DNA from: Enterococcus plantarum
Lineage (GTDB): Bacteria > Bacillota > Bacilli > Lactobacillales > Enterococcaceae
Direction of reading: 5' to 3'
DNA length: 64,000 nucleotides
Assembly (NCBI RefSeq): GCF_001730295.1
Contig: NZ_MIKA01000008.1
Span: forward strand, 16,792-80,791
Under the pieces are notes generated by a model. That model ran no database searches. It saw nothing but the letters and a program-made list of their open reading frames with translations, and was not told the DNA's origin. The translations under genes were made by a program, and so were the position numbers. Of the stretch, positions 1 to 9,533 are shown one piece after another (the stretch's first letter is position 1; every line of letters begins with the position of its first letter).

Positions 1-606
1 GTACTTTTATGTTTTTTTGTTGGATTTAGTGTGGGTAAAAGCAAACAACAAGCGGCTCAAAAGCCCGTGAAACAAGAGGTAGTGGAAAAGAAAAAAGATT
101 TGACCACTGATACTGTCCAAAAATTTCTTATTGCCTATTTTACAAGAAAAGATTTAGGAGAAAATCGCAATCGATACGAACCTTTGGTTACCACGTCTAT
201 GTATAACGAATTAACAACAGAGGAAGAACAACCTGTTAATCAAGCGTATAAAGGATATGTGGTCAATCAAGTACTGGATACAGCAGATATTTATATTAAT
301 ACAGAAAATGATACAGCTATATGTGTTGTAACCTATAAAAATACACAACGAAAGAAAATCGGAAGCGACGAAGGGGCTCTGAAAAACCAATCAAATCAAG
401 AAGCTGTGCAAGTCACCTTTACAAAACAAGGCAAAAGATTCTTGGTAGATAAAATGGAACCTGTAACGTTGACCAATTTATTAAATACAGACAGTAATTC
501 TTACAACACAAATGTAACTACGGAATCTGAATATTTTGAGCCAACGCAATCAACAATGACAAGTTCAACCACACTAGCCACAACGGAGGAATCAAGCCAT
601 GAGTAG
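1..606 (+). CDS. prgL: VirB8/PrgL-like conjugation channel protein (5' partial)
   Basis: The reading frame is already open at base 1 and first reads a hydrophobic stretch (VLLCFFVGFSVG), so the gene starts before the window and this is the end of a transmembrane segment. About 195 extracellular residues follow, ending in a Ser/Thr-rich tail. One N-terminal membrane span plus a soluble NTF2-like domain is the layout of VirB8-type scaffolds such as PrgL of pCF10 and TcpC. The stop overlaps the next ATG by 8 bases, so the genes are translationally coupled. The PrgL name rests mostly on position upstream of a pcf-type operon, not on a signature motif. The GTG at 31 is internal, not a start. Confidence 0.6.
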   Translation, partial: VLLCFFVGFSVGKSKQQAAQKPVKQEVVEKKKDLTTDTVQKFLIAYFTRKDLGENRNRYEPLVTTSMYNELTTEEEQPVNQAYKGYVVNQVLDTADIYINTENDTAICVVTYKNTQRKKIGSDEGALKNQSNQEAVQVTFTKQGKRFLVDKMEPVTLTNLLNTDSNSYNTNVTTESEYFEPTQSTMTSSTTLATTEESSHE

Positions 607-868
607 AATTGAAGAGTTAGAAAAAAAGCAAAAACGGTTAGAAAATGACCTGGAAAAAGCAAAAGAACGATTGAAGAAGCAACAAGAAACCGTCACTAAA
701 AAAGAAAATGAGCTGAAACAACTAGAAGCAGAAGTTGTTTCAACGTTTTTAGTTGAAAATGATTTGACTTTAACTGATTTAAAGTCATTAGTAGCACCTA
801 CTCAATCTACGCCCCCTGCTTTAGAAGAAACACCAAAGGATAATGAAGGAGGAACTGAACATGTTTAA
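599..868 (+). CDS. Small coiled-coil conjugation protein, DUF4315-like (PrgM position)
   Basis: This 89-residue protein begins with about 50 charged residues in a strong coiled-coil pattern (EELEKKQKRLENDLEKAKER), followed by the short block VVSTFLVENDLTLTDL and a Pro/Glu-rich tail. Coiled coil plus a 'vs.l..n.lt...l' segment is characteristic of DUF4315 proteins, found beside PrgL/TcpC-type genes in Gram-positive conjugation operons, the place PrgM has in pCF10. It overlaps both neighbours (8 bases each side), which supports a polycistronic transcript. Its biochemical role is unknown; it probably lies on the cytoplasmic face of the channel. Confidence 0.6.
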   Translation: MSRIEELEKKQKRLENDLEKAKERLKKQQETVTKKENELKQLEAEVVSTFLVENDLTLTDLKSLVAPTQSTPPALEETPKDNEGGTEHV

Positions 869-2165
869 TTTTCTAAAGGGAACATTCCGATTTGAAGTGA
901 TCCATTCAGATAACATTCAAACAGAGTCTATCCTGACTCCAGAATCATTAGTGAACTATGTGATTGGCGTAAATAACCACTTAATTAAAGCAGAAGAGAC
1001 TGGTTGGGTGTATGCAGAAAAATTTAAGGAGGGTAAAAAAGGCAAAGAGCTACTTTATGCATTTAAAATCGAGCTGCCGTTATACGAAGATAATCCCTAT
1101 TTTGACCAGTTACTTTCACCATTTTATACAAAAAAGAAACTACCATTTGAAGAGGTTGTTCTTCCAGAGGCGACCAAAGAGACTGAAAGTAAGGCAGGGA
1201 CACCAGAATTGCCGTCAGAATTACAAGCACTTGCAGAGTCTGGTACAAAACGTCTAGAAGAACAAAAGCCTGAACCTAGTGAAATTGTCGAAGTGACCTC
1301 TGAAGAACAAGAACTCGTAGATCCTAACGATGATCAGGCTGAACAGCAACAATTAATTGAACATCTTATGTATCAGCTAGAAATTCAACAAGAAGAGATT
1401 CAGAAACTGAAGCAAAAAAATGCTTCCAATCTTAGCCTTAACGCTCCTTTTTCAACTGAAGATATAAAAACCGAATTAGTGGTAAAGAAGGCACAGACTG
1501 AAGTAAGTTCAGATAAATCGTATCCTGGTCTTTCTTTAGATTCGATTGAATCAAAAGAAGAAGAACCACCCGTTTTATCTACTCCTGAATCGATTGGGGC
1601 TGTAAGTGATGTGTTGGATCTTGTAAAAAATGAATTTTCTTCTCGCCTTTCTAATTTTGTGGAAGAAGAGACAATCAAAATAAATCAAGAAATCAAGGAG
1701 CTCGATACTCGTCACTTGATTGAAGAAGAAGTGACAAAACGTGTTCAAGCGGAAAAGCAGCGGACAATTGATGCTGAGATTCTTGTCCTGGATAATGAAG
1801 AACAAAAAGAGTTAAAAGAAGAGCAGCAACGACATGAATTAGCTGTTGCGACAATCAAACGAACTTGTGCAGAGAAGAAAGCGACCAAAGAACAAGAATT
1901 AGACGTTCACTTTAAAGACAAGTTGGCCAATGATATTGCGGCCGAGTACAAAGTACAAACCGAGCAACTAACACGTATACTGCAAGGAAAGAAAGACGAG
2001 CTTGCTTTTAAACAAAAAGAAATGAACGAAGGATTAAAGACTAACTTCGCCCAGGTACTTGCTTCATTTAATGAAACGCACGAAAAGGTGATTGAGCAAG
2101 TAGAGCAACAAAAAGTGGCCAATCAACCGATCGATTTTCTAACGCATAAAAAAGTAGTGAGCTGA
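861..2165 (+). CDS. Acidic coiled-coil protein of the transfer operon (possible PcfA)
   Basis: 434 residues. An in-frame ATG exists at 843, but the sequence from there is itself the ribosome binding site (AAGGAGGA) for the ATG at 861, which I take as the start (MFNFLKGTFRFEV). An N-terminal globular part of about 110 residues is followed by a Glu/Gln-rich low-complexity linker and, from about residue 235, a long coiled coil (many EEQQ/KEEQ heptads). No enzyme motif is visible. Its position between the PrgM-like and PcfB-like genes suggests a structural or adaptor role in conjugation; the PcfA identity is a guess from order. Confidence 0.55.
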   Translation: MFNFLKGTFRFEVIHSDNIQTESILTPESLVNYVIGVNNHLIKAEETGWVYAEKFKEGKKGKELLYAFKIELPLYEDNPYFDQLLSPFYTKKKLPFEEVVLPEATKETESKAGTPELPSELQALAESGTKRLEEQKPEPSEIVEVTSEEQELVDPNDDQAEQQQLIEHLMYQLEIQQEEIQKLKQKNASNLSLNAPFSTEDIKTELVVKKAQTEVSSDKSYPGLSLDSIESKEEEPPVLSTPESIGAVSDVLDLVKNEFSSRLSNFVEEETIKINQEIKELDTRHLIEEEVTKRVQAEKQRTIDAEILVLDNEEQKELKEEQQRHELAVATIKRTCAEKKATKEQELDVHFKDKLANDIAAEYKVQTEQLTRILQGKKDELAFKQKEMNEGLKTNFAQVLASFNETHEKVIEQVEQQKVANQPIDFLTHKKVVS

Positions 2166-2186
2166 GTGTAGAAAGGAAGTGGATGT

Positions 2187-2534
2187 ATGAAGTCATATAA
2201 CGGACAGTGGAAAGTGATTGAAGGTACAAATCTTGCAAAAGCGCCTATCAGAAATAGTCTCCCAGATTGTCTAGAAAAAGATCACTTATTAGAAATTAGT
2301 AGTATGTTGAGGGAAGAAGGATTTATGCCGATCGATTTTATTGTCTGTGAATACCCAATCGAAGGGGTATATTGCATTGAAAGGATTGGGAATAAAAAAG
2401 GAATTGATTATTTTATGGTGCATGAAGATCACGGTGTATTGACACCATATTATACTACTCTAGAATTGAAAAATGACGTTAATAATTTTCCCTGTAAGAC
2501 AATAAAAGAATCAATCGAACTAATGGAATGCTAA
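2187..2534 (+). CDS. Hypothetical protein in transfer operon
   Basis: 115 residues with a good AAAGGAAG ribosome binding site ahead of ATG 2187. I do not recognise the family. The composition is that of a soluble alpha/beta protein with no signal peptide, no membrane segment and three cysteines (SLPDC, FIVCEYP, VYCIER) in the first two thirds. It lies 21 bases after the coiled-coil gene and 21 bases before the PcfB-like gene on the same strand, so it is very likely part of the same operon. Confidence 0.6.
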   Translation: MKSYNGQWKVIEGTNLAKAPIRNSLPDCLEKDHLLEISSMLREEGFMPIDFIVCEYPIEGVYCIERIGNKKGIDYFMVHEDHGVLTPYYTTLELKNDVNNFPCKTIKESIELMEC

Positions 2535-2555
2535 CTAAAAGAAGAGGGATAGCAT

Positions 2556-3041
2556 ATGGAACAACGAGAAATCGTCCATCGCTATTACATAATGGGGACT
2601 AACACGTTGGAAAAAACACTTCGGGCGTTGTCTCACTTATCAATGGATGGACTAGTAAAAATTAAAGACAGTCGTTTCCCTATGAATGGTGAAACGAATT
2701 TGTATAAACTCATGAGCAGAAGTGATCCTTTAACTTCGGCTTTTTTAAATGAAAAAGTCAATTTAACCAAATTGAAAGAATACTTGGAAGAACAAGGACT
2801 TCCCTTTGCCTTCAGAGAGACACCAGAAGGCACGAATTTATACTTTCGAGTGAAAGATAAAGAGTTGGCGAAAAAGGCCTTAGAGCGTGTGATAACAGAT
2901 ATTAAGAAAGACCCAAAAAAGATTTTGAAGAAACCAGGAACCATGACATTTGAAGAAAAAATCGCTTATGCTAAATCTCAAACGACTTATAAAGGTTCCG
3001 TTCAGCCAACCAATCAAAAAACGAAAGGTCGTGGTCTATAG
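2556..3041 (+). CDS. pcfB: PcfB-like conjugation protein (DUF3801)
   Basis: 161 residues, cytoplasmic and basic. The layout (MGTNTLEKTLRALSHL, then LPFAFRETPEGTNLYFRVKD, then a lysine-rich tail GTMTFEEKIAYAKSQ) is that of the DUF3801/PcfB family, found immediately before the coupling-protein gene in Gram-positive conjugation operons. The stop codon TAG overlaps the next GTG start by one base, so it is coupled to pcfC. PcfB-type proteins are thought to help the VirD4-like ATPase handle the relaxosome; here that is inferred from family and position. Confidence 0.7.
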   Translation: MEQREIVHRYYIMGTNTLEKTLRALSHLSMDGLVKIKDSRFPMNGETNLYKLMSRSDPLTSAFLNEKVNLTKLKEYLEEQGLPFAFRETPEGTNLYFRVKDKELAKKALERVITDIKKDPKKILKKPGTMTFEEKIAYAKSQTTYKGSVQPTNQKTKGRGL

Positions 3042-4852
3042 TGCAGACATACAAAAAGGAACTAAAACCTTATTTAATTCTGGCTTGTATCCTATTTATA
3101 CTTGGCTTTTCGGTAGGAAACTTTTTTTACTTGTTACCAGGATATGATTATTCGTCCAAACTGAATTATTTGTTTACAAGAGAACTCCTACCATACGTAG
3201 AGAGTTCTTTTTTTTCATTCTTTATTACACCTAGCTTTCTAGCCTTCGGCACTGGATTTCTTGGGTTCTTCAGTGGTTTGTTAATGTATGTTTATGATAA
3301 TGACCGTGGAATTTATCGAAATGGCGAAGAATATGGATCAGCACGATATGCAACCAATGAAGAAATGAAGAAGTATGAAGACGAAATTCCCCAAAATAAT
3401 AAGATTCTCAGTAAAAATGTAAAAGTTAGCCTTTTTAACAGTCGTTTACCTATAAAGCTTCAAAAAAATAAAAACGATCTGGTTCTAGGAGATTCAGGTG
3501 CAGCCAAAACGCTATCTTATATTAAGACCAATATTATGCAGCGTAATTGCTCATTCCTTCTAACCGATCCTGATGGTGGGGTTGTCCATGAAGTCGGTCA
3601 TTTACTGAAGGAAGATCATTACAACATTAAAATTTTGGATTTAAATACATTAACAAATAGTGATAAATTTAATGTATTTAAGTATATGAAAACAGAATTG
3701 GATGTCGATCGAGTGTTGGAAGCTATTACTGAAGCTACCAAAAAAGGTGATCAACAAGATATTGATTTCTGGCCGAAAGCAGAAGCTTTACTGATTCGTT
3801 CCTTTATAGCCTATTTGTGGTTTGATGGTCAAGATAATGATTATTTGCCACATTTAGGAATGATTGCGGATATGTTGCGCTTTGTTAAACGAAAAGATCC
3901 TAAAGTTCCTAGCCCTGTGGAGGAATGGTTTGAGGAACAAAATGAACGTCACCCAAACAACTATGCTTACAAACAATGGTCACTATTTAATGACCTGTAC
4001 GAATCTGAAACACGCGCAAGCGTACTGGGGATTGCGGCCGCACGTTACTCTGTCTTTGATCATGAACAGGTTGTTGACTTGATTCGAGAAGATACGATGG
4101 ATATTGATTCATGGACAGAAGAAAAAACAGCGGTCTTTATTGCCATTCCAGAAACAAATGATGCGTATAATTTCATTTCTGCCCTATTTATGGCAACTGT
4201 TGCGGAACAACTACGAGTTAAATCCGATGCAGTTCGCTTAGGCAAACGTTTCCTACGTAAAGGCAAGAAACTACTTCACTTCCGTTTCTTAATTGATGAA
4301 TTTGCGAATATTGGAAAAATACCTCATTTTGAAAAACTGTTAACGACATTCCGTAAAAGGGAAATGTCATTTGCGATTGTTTTACAATCGATGAAGCAGC
4401 TACAAGCAATGTACAAAAATAGTTGGGAAAATATTGTAAATGGTTGTGCTTCCTTGATTTTCCTTGGAGGAGACGAAGAGAAGACGGCAAAATATTTATC
4501 AAATCGAATTGGGAAACAAACACTATCGATTAGAAAGCATAATATTAGCAAAGGACGAGGGAGTGGGGGATCTGAAAATCGAGATAAATTGGGTAGATCT
4601 TTGTTAGACGAAAGTGAAGTCACAAAAATCGATGGTGATGAATGCCTCGTATTTATCACGAAAGAACATGTATTTAGAGATAAAAAATTCTATGCTTTTG
4701 ATCATGAACTAGCGTATCTGTTAGGAAATGAACCAGGAGACGAAAACTGGTACACATACAAGCGTTATCGTAACGAGGAAGAAGAATTGCTGGATAAAGT
4801 CAGAAAAGAAGATATCGTGGATCACGGAACGATTATGGACGATGTTGCATGA
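3041..4852 (+). CDS. pcfC: VirD4/TraG-like coupling ATPase PcfC
   Basis: 603 residues starting at GTG 3041. Two membrane segments occupy roughly residues 12-32 and 55-85, followed by the cytoplasmic ATPase. A P-loop (VLGDSGAAKT) lies near residue 150 and a Walker B (FLIDEFANIG) near residue 415, with the following IPHFEKLLTTFRKREM and VLQSMKQLQAMY blocks typical of VirD4/TraG coupling proteins. Length and neighbours match PcfC of pCF10, which receives the PcfF/PcfG relaxosome at oriT and delivers it to the mating channel. The residue before the P-loop lysine is Ala where the textbook motif has Gly. A C-terminal acidic tail is present. Confidence 0.9.
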   Translation: MQTYKKELKPYLILACILFILGFSVGNFFYLLPGYDYSSKLNYLFTRELLPYVESSFFSFFITPSFLAFGTGFLGFFSGLLMYVYDNDRGIYRNGEEYGSARYATNEEMKKYEDEIPQNNKILSKNVKVSLFNSRLPIKLQKNKNDLVLGDSGAAKTLSYIKTNIMQRNCSFLLTDPDGGVVHEVGHLLKEDHYNIKILDLNTLTNSDKFNVFKYMKTELDVDRVLEAITEATKKGDQQDIDFWPKAEALLIRSFIAYLWFDGQDNDYLPHLGMIADMLRFVKRKDPKVPSPVEEWFEEQNERHPNNYAYKQWSLFNDLYESETRASVLGIAAARYSVFDHEQVVDLIREDTMDIDSWTEEKTAVFIAIPETNDAYNFISALFMATVAEQLRVKSDAVRLGKRFLRKGKKLLHFRFLIDEFANIGKIPHFEKLLTTFRKREMSFAIVLQSMKQLQAMYKNSWENIVNGCASLIFLGGDEEKTAKYLSNRIGKQTLSIRKHNISKGRGSGGSENRDKLGRSLLDESEVTKIDGDECLVFITKEHVFRDKKFYAFDHELAYLLGNEPGDENWYTYKRYRNEEEELLDKVRKEDIVDHGTIMDDVA

Positions 4853-4915
4853 GATAAAAATTGGAACGGTCAAATGTGATAGTTCTTTTCTTTGTTTTAG
4901 AAAGGGGGAATGAAT

Positions 4916-7900
4916 GTGGCACAAACACATGAAGAACGAAAAAAATCATTAGAAGCAGCTGAAGAAAAAAATATCGTAGAAGTTGCTCAAAGTTTAGGGA
5001 TGGATTTAGTTCGGAATGGTCGTAATTATACCTGGTCTGAACACGATAGTTTTGTTTTTAATACTCGAAAGAACTTGTTCTATTGGAATTCTCGTCAAAG
5101 AGGTGGGGGCGCTATTCAACTGGTTCAAATCGTAAAGAACTGTAGTTATAAAGAAGCAGTTAATTACTTGAATAACATTGAAGTTGGTACGTTTGATGAA
5201 GTCAAACAGGAAAAAAAGCGACCATTTCACTATCACTTAAAAGAACATAGCAAAATGGATGCGACAATAGATTATTTAGTCAACGAACGGAAGCTTTCCA
5301 GAGAAACGGTTGATTTTTTTATCGGAAAAGGGCTAATTGCACAAGCTACTTATGAGGATAAAGAATCAGGAAAAACGGAACCGGTCGTTGTATTCAAGCA
5401 CTTTGGCTTCGATGGAAAGGTAAAGGGAATTGCTCTACAAGGAATGTGGGAAAATCATGAATTATATGGTGACAGAGGCTATTTAAAAAGAACTTGGGGC
5501 GATGGCTATTATGGATTAACCGTCCGAATTGGTAATCCTCCAACAGAGGCCACCGCTACAAAAAAAAATCCACTGACGATCATTGTATTTGAAGCGCCAA
5601 TAGATCTGATGAGTTATTACGAACTAAACAAGGAAACGATAGGTGATGCGGTACTGCTTTGTATGAATGGCTTACGGAAAGAGACCGTTTCAAAGTATAT
5701 TGCTAATTTTTTAGGCTCCGCTGTTTCTGAAGAAGAAAAAATCAATGTATTAACGAAGCTGCAACAGTCAACATTGAATACAGATAAGGTCAAATTTGTT
5801 TTCGCTGTAGATAATGATCAAGCAGGGAGACGTTTTGTTAAAGGCTTTGGACGAGGATTTGGTGCAATGAAAAAGGATTTACCACCACTATTACCAGGGA
5901 AAAAGAAGTCCGATTGGAATGATCATGTGAAGAATCAAAAAAACAAACAACTTATCACTGAAGGGGAGCAAAAAAATATGGAAAAAAAACAAGTACAATC
6001 AGTAGAGCCAATTTTAGAAGAGCAAAATATAAAGCAAGAAAAAAATGTACCTCAACCAAAGACGTTTACTGTCACAAATGATTACCTAGCAGAGCTAAAA
6101 GCAGCGCTAGAAGAATCTGTAAACAAGATGGAAAGCACCAATGACCCAAAACATTACCTCACAGAAGAAGACGTAAAAAAGATTATGGATGAACATTTTG
6201 CAAAAGTAGAACAATTAATCGCACACTTTCAGACCTCGCATGATTTATTAAAAGAACCAACAAAAGAAGAAGCCGTACAGCTAAAAGAAGGATTAATCCA
6301 AACAGTAGAATCGGCTAATTCAGACGTAAAACGGTCATTAGCTGATGCTTTAGCAGAAACAAAACAGGTGGCTGTATCGAATGTTAAAGAAAAAGCGAAT
6401 CAATTACGAATCTATGTGAAAAACGCTTTTAATAAGCCAATACTAGCGCTTAACAATAAAATCAGAACTTTTGTGGAGTCCATTGATCGACGTTTTGCTT
6501 TGGAAACTGGAGAGAAAAAAGAAGTGGCACTCTCTGAAGAAATAGCTACTGCTTCAGAGGTAAAAAAGGAAGAAGTATCATTAAATCACGATTCTGTTTT
6601 AATCAAAGACGTTCAAGAGTACATTGGACTAAACGAAACAAAAGAGGCGCTCTTATCACAGATCCAACAGGAAATACAAGCGAATCCATTAGCGAAAATC
6701 GATACACTTCAGAAAGAACTAGAAGAAAATCAACAAGCTATTGCAACAGTAGAAAGCCGTATTGAAGCGACTACACCTAAAATGAATGAAGCCGCAACGA
6801 AAGAAGTGAAAGGTGAAACCTTGAATGAGTTGTCAGCTCTTGTGAAGGAAAAAGAGCGCTTGGAACAAGAACGAACACAACTCGTTCAACAACCAGAATT
6901 TTTACGTCAAGAAGGCTCAATCGACACATTCAAGAGAGTAGATCAGCAGCTAACCATTGTGAATGACAAACTCACTTCTATCGAAAAAGGAACTCATAGA
7001 GAAACAGAACAAACAGAAGCAAAAGAGCTTAGGGTAGATCCATTCGTTGCTGCTTCTGCAGTAGCAGCGAAGCAAGTCGTTGAACCTAAAAAGGATCAAA
7101 AGGAATCACTAAATACAGCACTCTCTAGTCAAAATACGGCCGCAATCAATACACAATTAAAGTCAAATATGGCTGAATATTATGATCCAAACAATGTAAA
7201 AACGTATCTTGATTCGGCTAGTAAGTTCCATAATTACTCCCCTAAAAACGTTCAATTGATCATGGAACAAGATCCAGGTGCTACGCAAGTAGCAAATGAG
7301 AAGAAATGGGAGACGTTAGGATACGAGCTACGAGAGGATGCGAAACCAATCCAAATTTACCAACCTGTATTTGTGCCAATTCAAGATGAAGAAGGACGAG
7401 TTAAATATAAAGAAAATAACCAACCAGAAACAACGGTTGATTTTCAATTGAAGCCTGTTTATGATGTCAGCCAAACAACAGCTGGTCAATTAAAAGCGCC
7501 GATTACTTATGACTTGTCAAACAAAGAGCAGTTTATGGTGGTCTATCAAAGTGTGGCCGACTTATCGGATGTCACTATTACATTTCAACCACTAGGGAAT
7601 CTAAACAGTCACTATGATGCCGTAAATAAAACCGTCATTATCAATGAAGGACTAGGAAAAGAAGCAACCATTCAGACTCTTCTCAATGAAGTGATTCCCC
7701 TACACAATATGGAAAATGAGAGTCTAAAAAATGATGCTTCACTGAATATCTTTGAACAAGAAGCAACAGCTTACATGGTGGCCAACCATATTGGATTAGA
7801 CACGAGTTCCTTTACGTTTGCTTCTCTTTCTAAATTAAAAGAGGAAGGGTTTACCGTTGAAGATTTCACGAAGTCACTTACGGACAGTGCAAAAAATGCG

Positions 7901-8074
7901 ACGGGAATTATCAGTACAATAGATAAAAATTATGCCAAATCTAAAGAAGTAAGTAGTGCGAAAAATAAATTTGAAGAACGAGTAGTACAAGCAAAAGTAC
8001 AAACAAAAGAAGTCGCTGAACACTATCAAAAACAAGAAAAATCGGTAGAGCAAGCCCCTTCATTAAGAAGATAA
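4916..8074 (+). CDS. PcfD-like primase/toprim protein with C-terminal ArdC-like domain
   Basis: 1052 residues. ATG 4910 sits too close to the AAAGGGGG ribosome binding site; GTG 4916 has proper spacing and is preferred. The N-terminus reads like the zinc-finger-less CHC2/DUF3991 module (HDSFVFNTRKNLFYW, GGGAIQLVQ) followed by a toprim-type region (IVFEAPIDLMSYY near 220, FAVDNDQAGRRFVKGF near 302), the organisation of plasmid primase-like proteins. A long coiled-coil middle follows. From about residue 750 the protein repeats the ArdC-type ssDNA-binding plus metallopeptidase-like fold seen in the next gene (KFHNYSPKNVQLIM, FDVSQ-like PVYDVSQTTAG), but the metal site is lost (LLNEVIPLHN in place of HELTH). 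It probably acts on transferred single strands in the recipient; PcfD naming is by position. Confidence 0.7.
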   Translation: MAQTHEERKKSLEAAEEKNIVEVAQSLGMDLVRNGRNYTWSEHDSFVFNTRKNLFYWNSRQRGGGAIQLVQIVKNCSYKEAVNYLNNIEVGTFDEVKQEKKRPFHYHLKEHSKMDATIDYLVNERKLSRETVDFFIGKGLIAQATYEDKESGKTEPVVVFKHFGFDGKVKGIALQGMWENHELYGDRGYLKRTWGDGYYGLTVRIGNPPTEATATKKNPLTIIVFEAPIDLMSYYELNKETIGDAVLLCMNGLRKETVSKYIANFLGSAVSEEEKINVLTKLQQSTLNTDKVKFVFAVDNDQAGRRFVKGFGRGFGAMKKDLPPLLPGKKKSDWNDHVKNQKNKQLITEGEQKNMEKKQVQSVEPILEEQNIKQEKNVPQPKTFTVTNDYLAELKAALEESVNKMESTNDPKHYLTEEDVKKIMDEHFAKVEQLIAHFQTSHDLLKEPTKEEAVQLKEGLIQTVESANSDVKRSLADALAETKQVAVSNVKEKANQLRIYVKNAFNKPILALNNKIRTFVESIDRRFALETGEKKEVALSEEIATASEVKKEEVSLNHDSVLIKDVQEYIGLNETKEALLSQIQQEIQANPLAKIDTLQKELEENQQAIATVESRIEATTPKMNEAATKEVKGETLNELSALVKEKERLEQERTQLVQQPEFLRQEGSIDTFKRVDQQLTIVNDKLTSIEKGTHRETEQTEAKELRVDPFVAASAVAAKQVVEPKKDQKESLNTALSSQNTAAINTQLKSNMAEYYDPNNVKTYLDSASKFHNYSPKNVQLIMEQDPGATQVANEKKWETLGYELREDAKPIQIYQPVFVPIQDEEGRVKYKENNQPETTVDFQLKPVYDVSQTTAGQLKAPITYDLSNKEQFMVVYQSVADLSDVTITFQPLGNLNSHYDAVNKTVIINEGLGKEATIQTLLNEVIPLHNMENESLKNDASLNIFEQEATAYMVANHIGLDTSSFTFASLSKLKEEGFTVEDFTKSLTDSAKNATGIISTIDKNYAKSKEVSSAKNKFEERVVQAKVQTKEVAEHYQKQEKSVEQAPSLRR

Positions 8075-8109
8075 TGAAAGGGAACACAACACTAGAAGGG
8101 AGATTCTTC

Positions 8110-9153
8110 ATGGTAGAAAAATCATTTGTGCAAGAGAGCAAATCACCCAAACTCTCTCTTTCAGAAATTATCAAGAAGAAAGATTACAAAGCATTGTCGG
8201 AACACTTGGAAGAGGGAATAAAGGACTATTTAGACAGTGATACCTTTCAAAACTATTTAGATTTTGTCTCTAAGTTTCATAAGTATTCTCAAAAAAATGT
8301 CCGATTGATCTTGGCTCAGAAACCAACGGCAAGCTATATTGCAGGTTTTCAAGCTTGGAAAAAGAAGGAACGGAATGTCAAAAAAGGAAGTAAGGCAATT
8401 TATGTTTATGCGCCTTACTTCAAAGATAAAATAGATAAAGAAGGCAATAAAGTAACCGATGAGAATGGTGAGATTGTAAAAGAAACACGTTACTTCTTAA
8501 CCCCTGTTTTTGATGTTAGTCAAACAGAGGGGAAAGAAATTCCTAAACCTGTTTACAATCTATCAGAAGATATGGACGATTCAAAAACATTTATGCAAAC
8601 GTACAAGGCATTGTTGGAACTATCACCAGTGCCTGTTTCTATTCAACCTATTCCAATTGAAGCCAACGGATACTACGATCCTACAAAAAAAGAAATTGTC
8701 GTCCGTCAAGGATTAGGGGAGATCATGACATTAAAAGTGTTACTTCATGAACTAACACACGCAACGCTTCATACCGATTCGCAAGCATTCTTTGGTAACC
8801 CGACGTATCGCCGTCAAGAATTTGAAGCGGAATCTGTCGCTTATATTGTATCGAATCACCTTGGATTAGATACAAGTGATTACTCATTTGGGTATCTGTC
8901 TTCATGGACAGATCAGGGAAATAAATTAGAAGAACTGACCACGTCATTAGAAACCATTACAACACAAGCAAAAGGATTAATTGAACGTGCAGATCAATTG
9001 TTGAACAGAGTATATACATTGGATGCACCTAAAAACAAATTTGAAGAACGTCTTGCACGAGCAAGAGGACAAGAACTTCCTGAACCACGAACTCCTTCAA
9101 AAGTATATGAGGTAGCTGACCCAAAAGTACACCGTCCCACGAAGACTCTGTGA
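8110..9153 (+). CDS. ArdC-like ssDNA-binding / zincin metallopeptidase-like protein
   Basis: 347 residues from ATG 8110, which has GAAGGGAGA at the right distance; the longer frame from 8074 covers that ribosome binding site. Residues of about 45-110 match the N-terminal ssDNA-binding domain of ArdC-type proteins (FHKYSQKNVRLIL, FQAWKKKERNVKKGSKAI). A zincin site is intact (LLHELTHATLH) with a downstream acidic helix (EFEAESVAYIVSNHLG) as third ligand region. It starts next to the PcfD-like stop and duplicates that protein's C-terminus. ArdC-type proteins of conjugative plasmids bind single-stranded DNA and can protect incoming DNA from restriction; here that function is inferred. Confidence 0.72.
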   Translation: MVEKSFVQESKSPKLSLSEIIKKKDYKALSEHLEEGIKDYLDSDTFQNYLDFVSKFHKYSQKNVRLILAQKPTASYIAGFQAWKKKERNVKKGSKAIYVYAPYFKDKIDKEGNKVTDENGEIVKETRYFLTPVFDVSQTEGKEIPKPVYNLSEDMDDSKTFMQTYKALLELSPVPVSIQPIPIEANGYYDPTKKEIVVRQGLGEIMTLKVLLHELTHATLHTDSQAFFGNPTYRRQEFEAESVAYIVSNHLGLDTSDYSFGYLSSWTDQGNKLEELTTSLETITTQAKGLIERADQLLNRVYTLDAPKNKFEERLARARGQELPEPRTPSKVYEVADPKVHRPTKTL

Positions 9154-9204
9154 GTCAGCGGTTCGGGACGAAGCCAAAAGAATTAATGAAAGGAGTCCCA
9201 ACAA

Positions 9205-9480
9205 ATGGACAATCTAACCGATGAAAGCAAGCTTATTATTGTACAATTTTTCTTGGATGATCCAACGAGTGAAACCCCACGCATTCACTCGAAGAAGAGA
9301 GAAAAAAGAAAAGGAACAGTCTTGAAAGAGTTGGACACACTGATTCATGATTTAGAAGAAATTGAGACAGATATTGATCTAGAACCTTACAAAGAAGCAG
9401 CAAAAATTCTTCGTAAGATACGTGGAAAAGACGAGTACATGAGTTTTGTGGATGAATTATTGCAGCCTTATGTATCATGA
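9205..9480 (+). CDS. Small hypothetical protein upstream of oriT (PcfE position)
   Basis: 91 residues, charged and probably helical, with a strong AAAGGAGTCC ribosome binding site before ATG 9205. No family is recognised. It is the last gene before the hairpin-rich oriT region, in the slot between the primase-like genes and the relaxosome genes. 'PcfE' is only a positional suggestion. The gene ends at a TGA that precedes a 230-base non-coding stretch. Confidence 0.55.
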   Translation: MDNLTDESKLIIVQFFLDDPTSETPRIHSKKREKRKGTVLKELDTLIHDLEEIETDIDLEPYKEAAKILRKIRGKDEYMSFVDELLQPYVS

Positions 9481-9533
9481 TCACTCAAATAGAATAAAAA
9501 TAGGTCAATAAAAGTCAAAGATAGAAACGGGGA

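Noticed and set aside
8074..8110. Start of the 347-aa metallopeptidase-like protein at ATG 8074
   Set aside because: That start lies in the stop of the upstream gene without a ribosome binding site, and the extension contains the GAAGGGAGA that serves ATG 8110.
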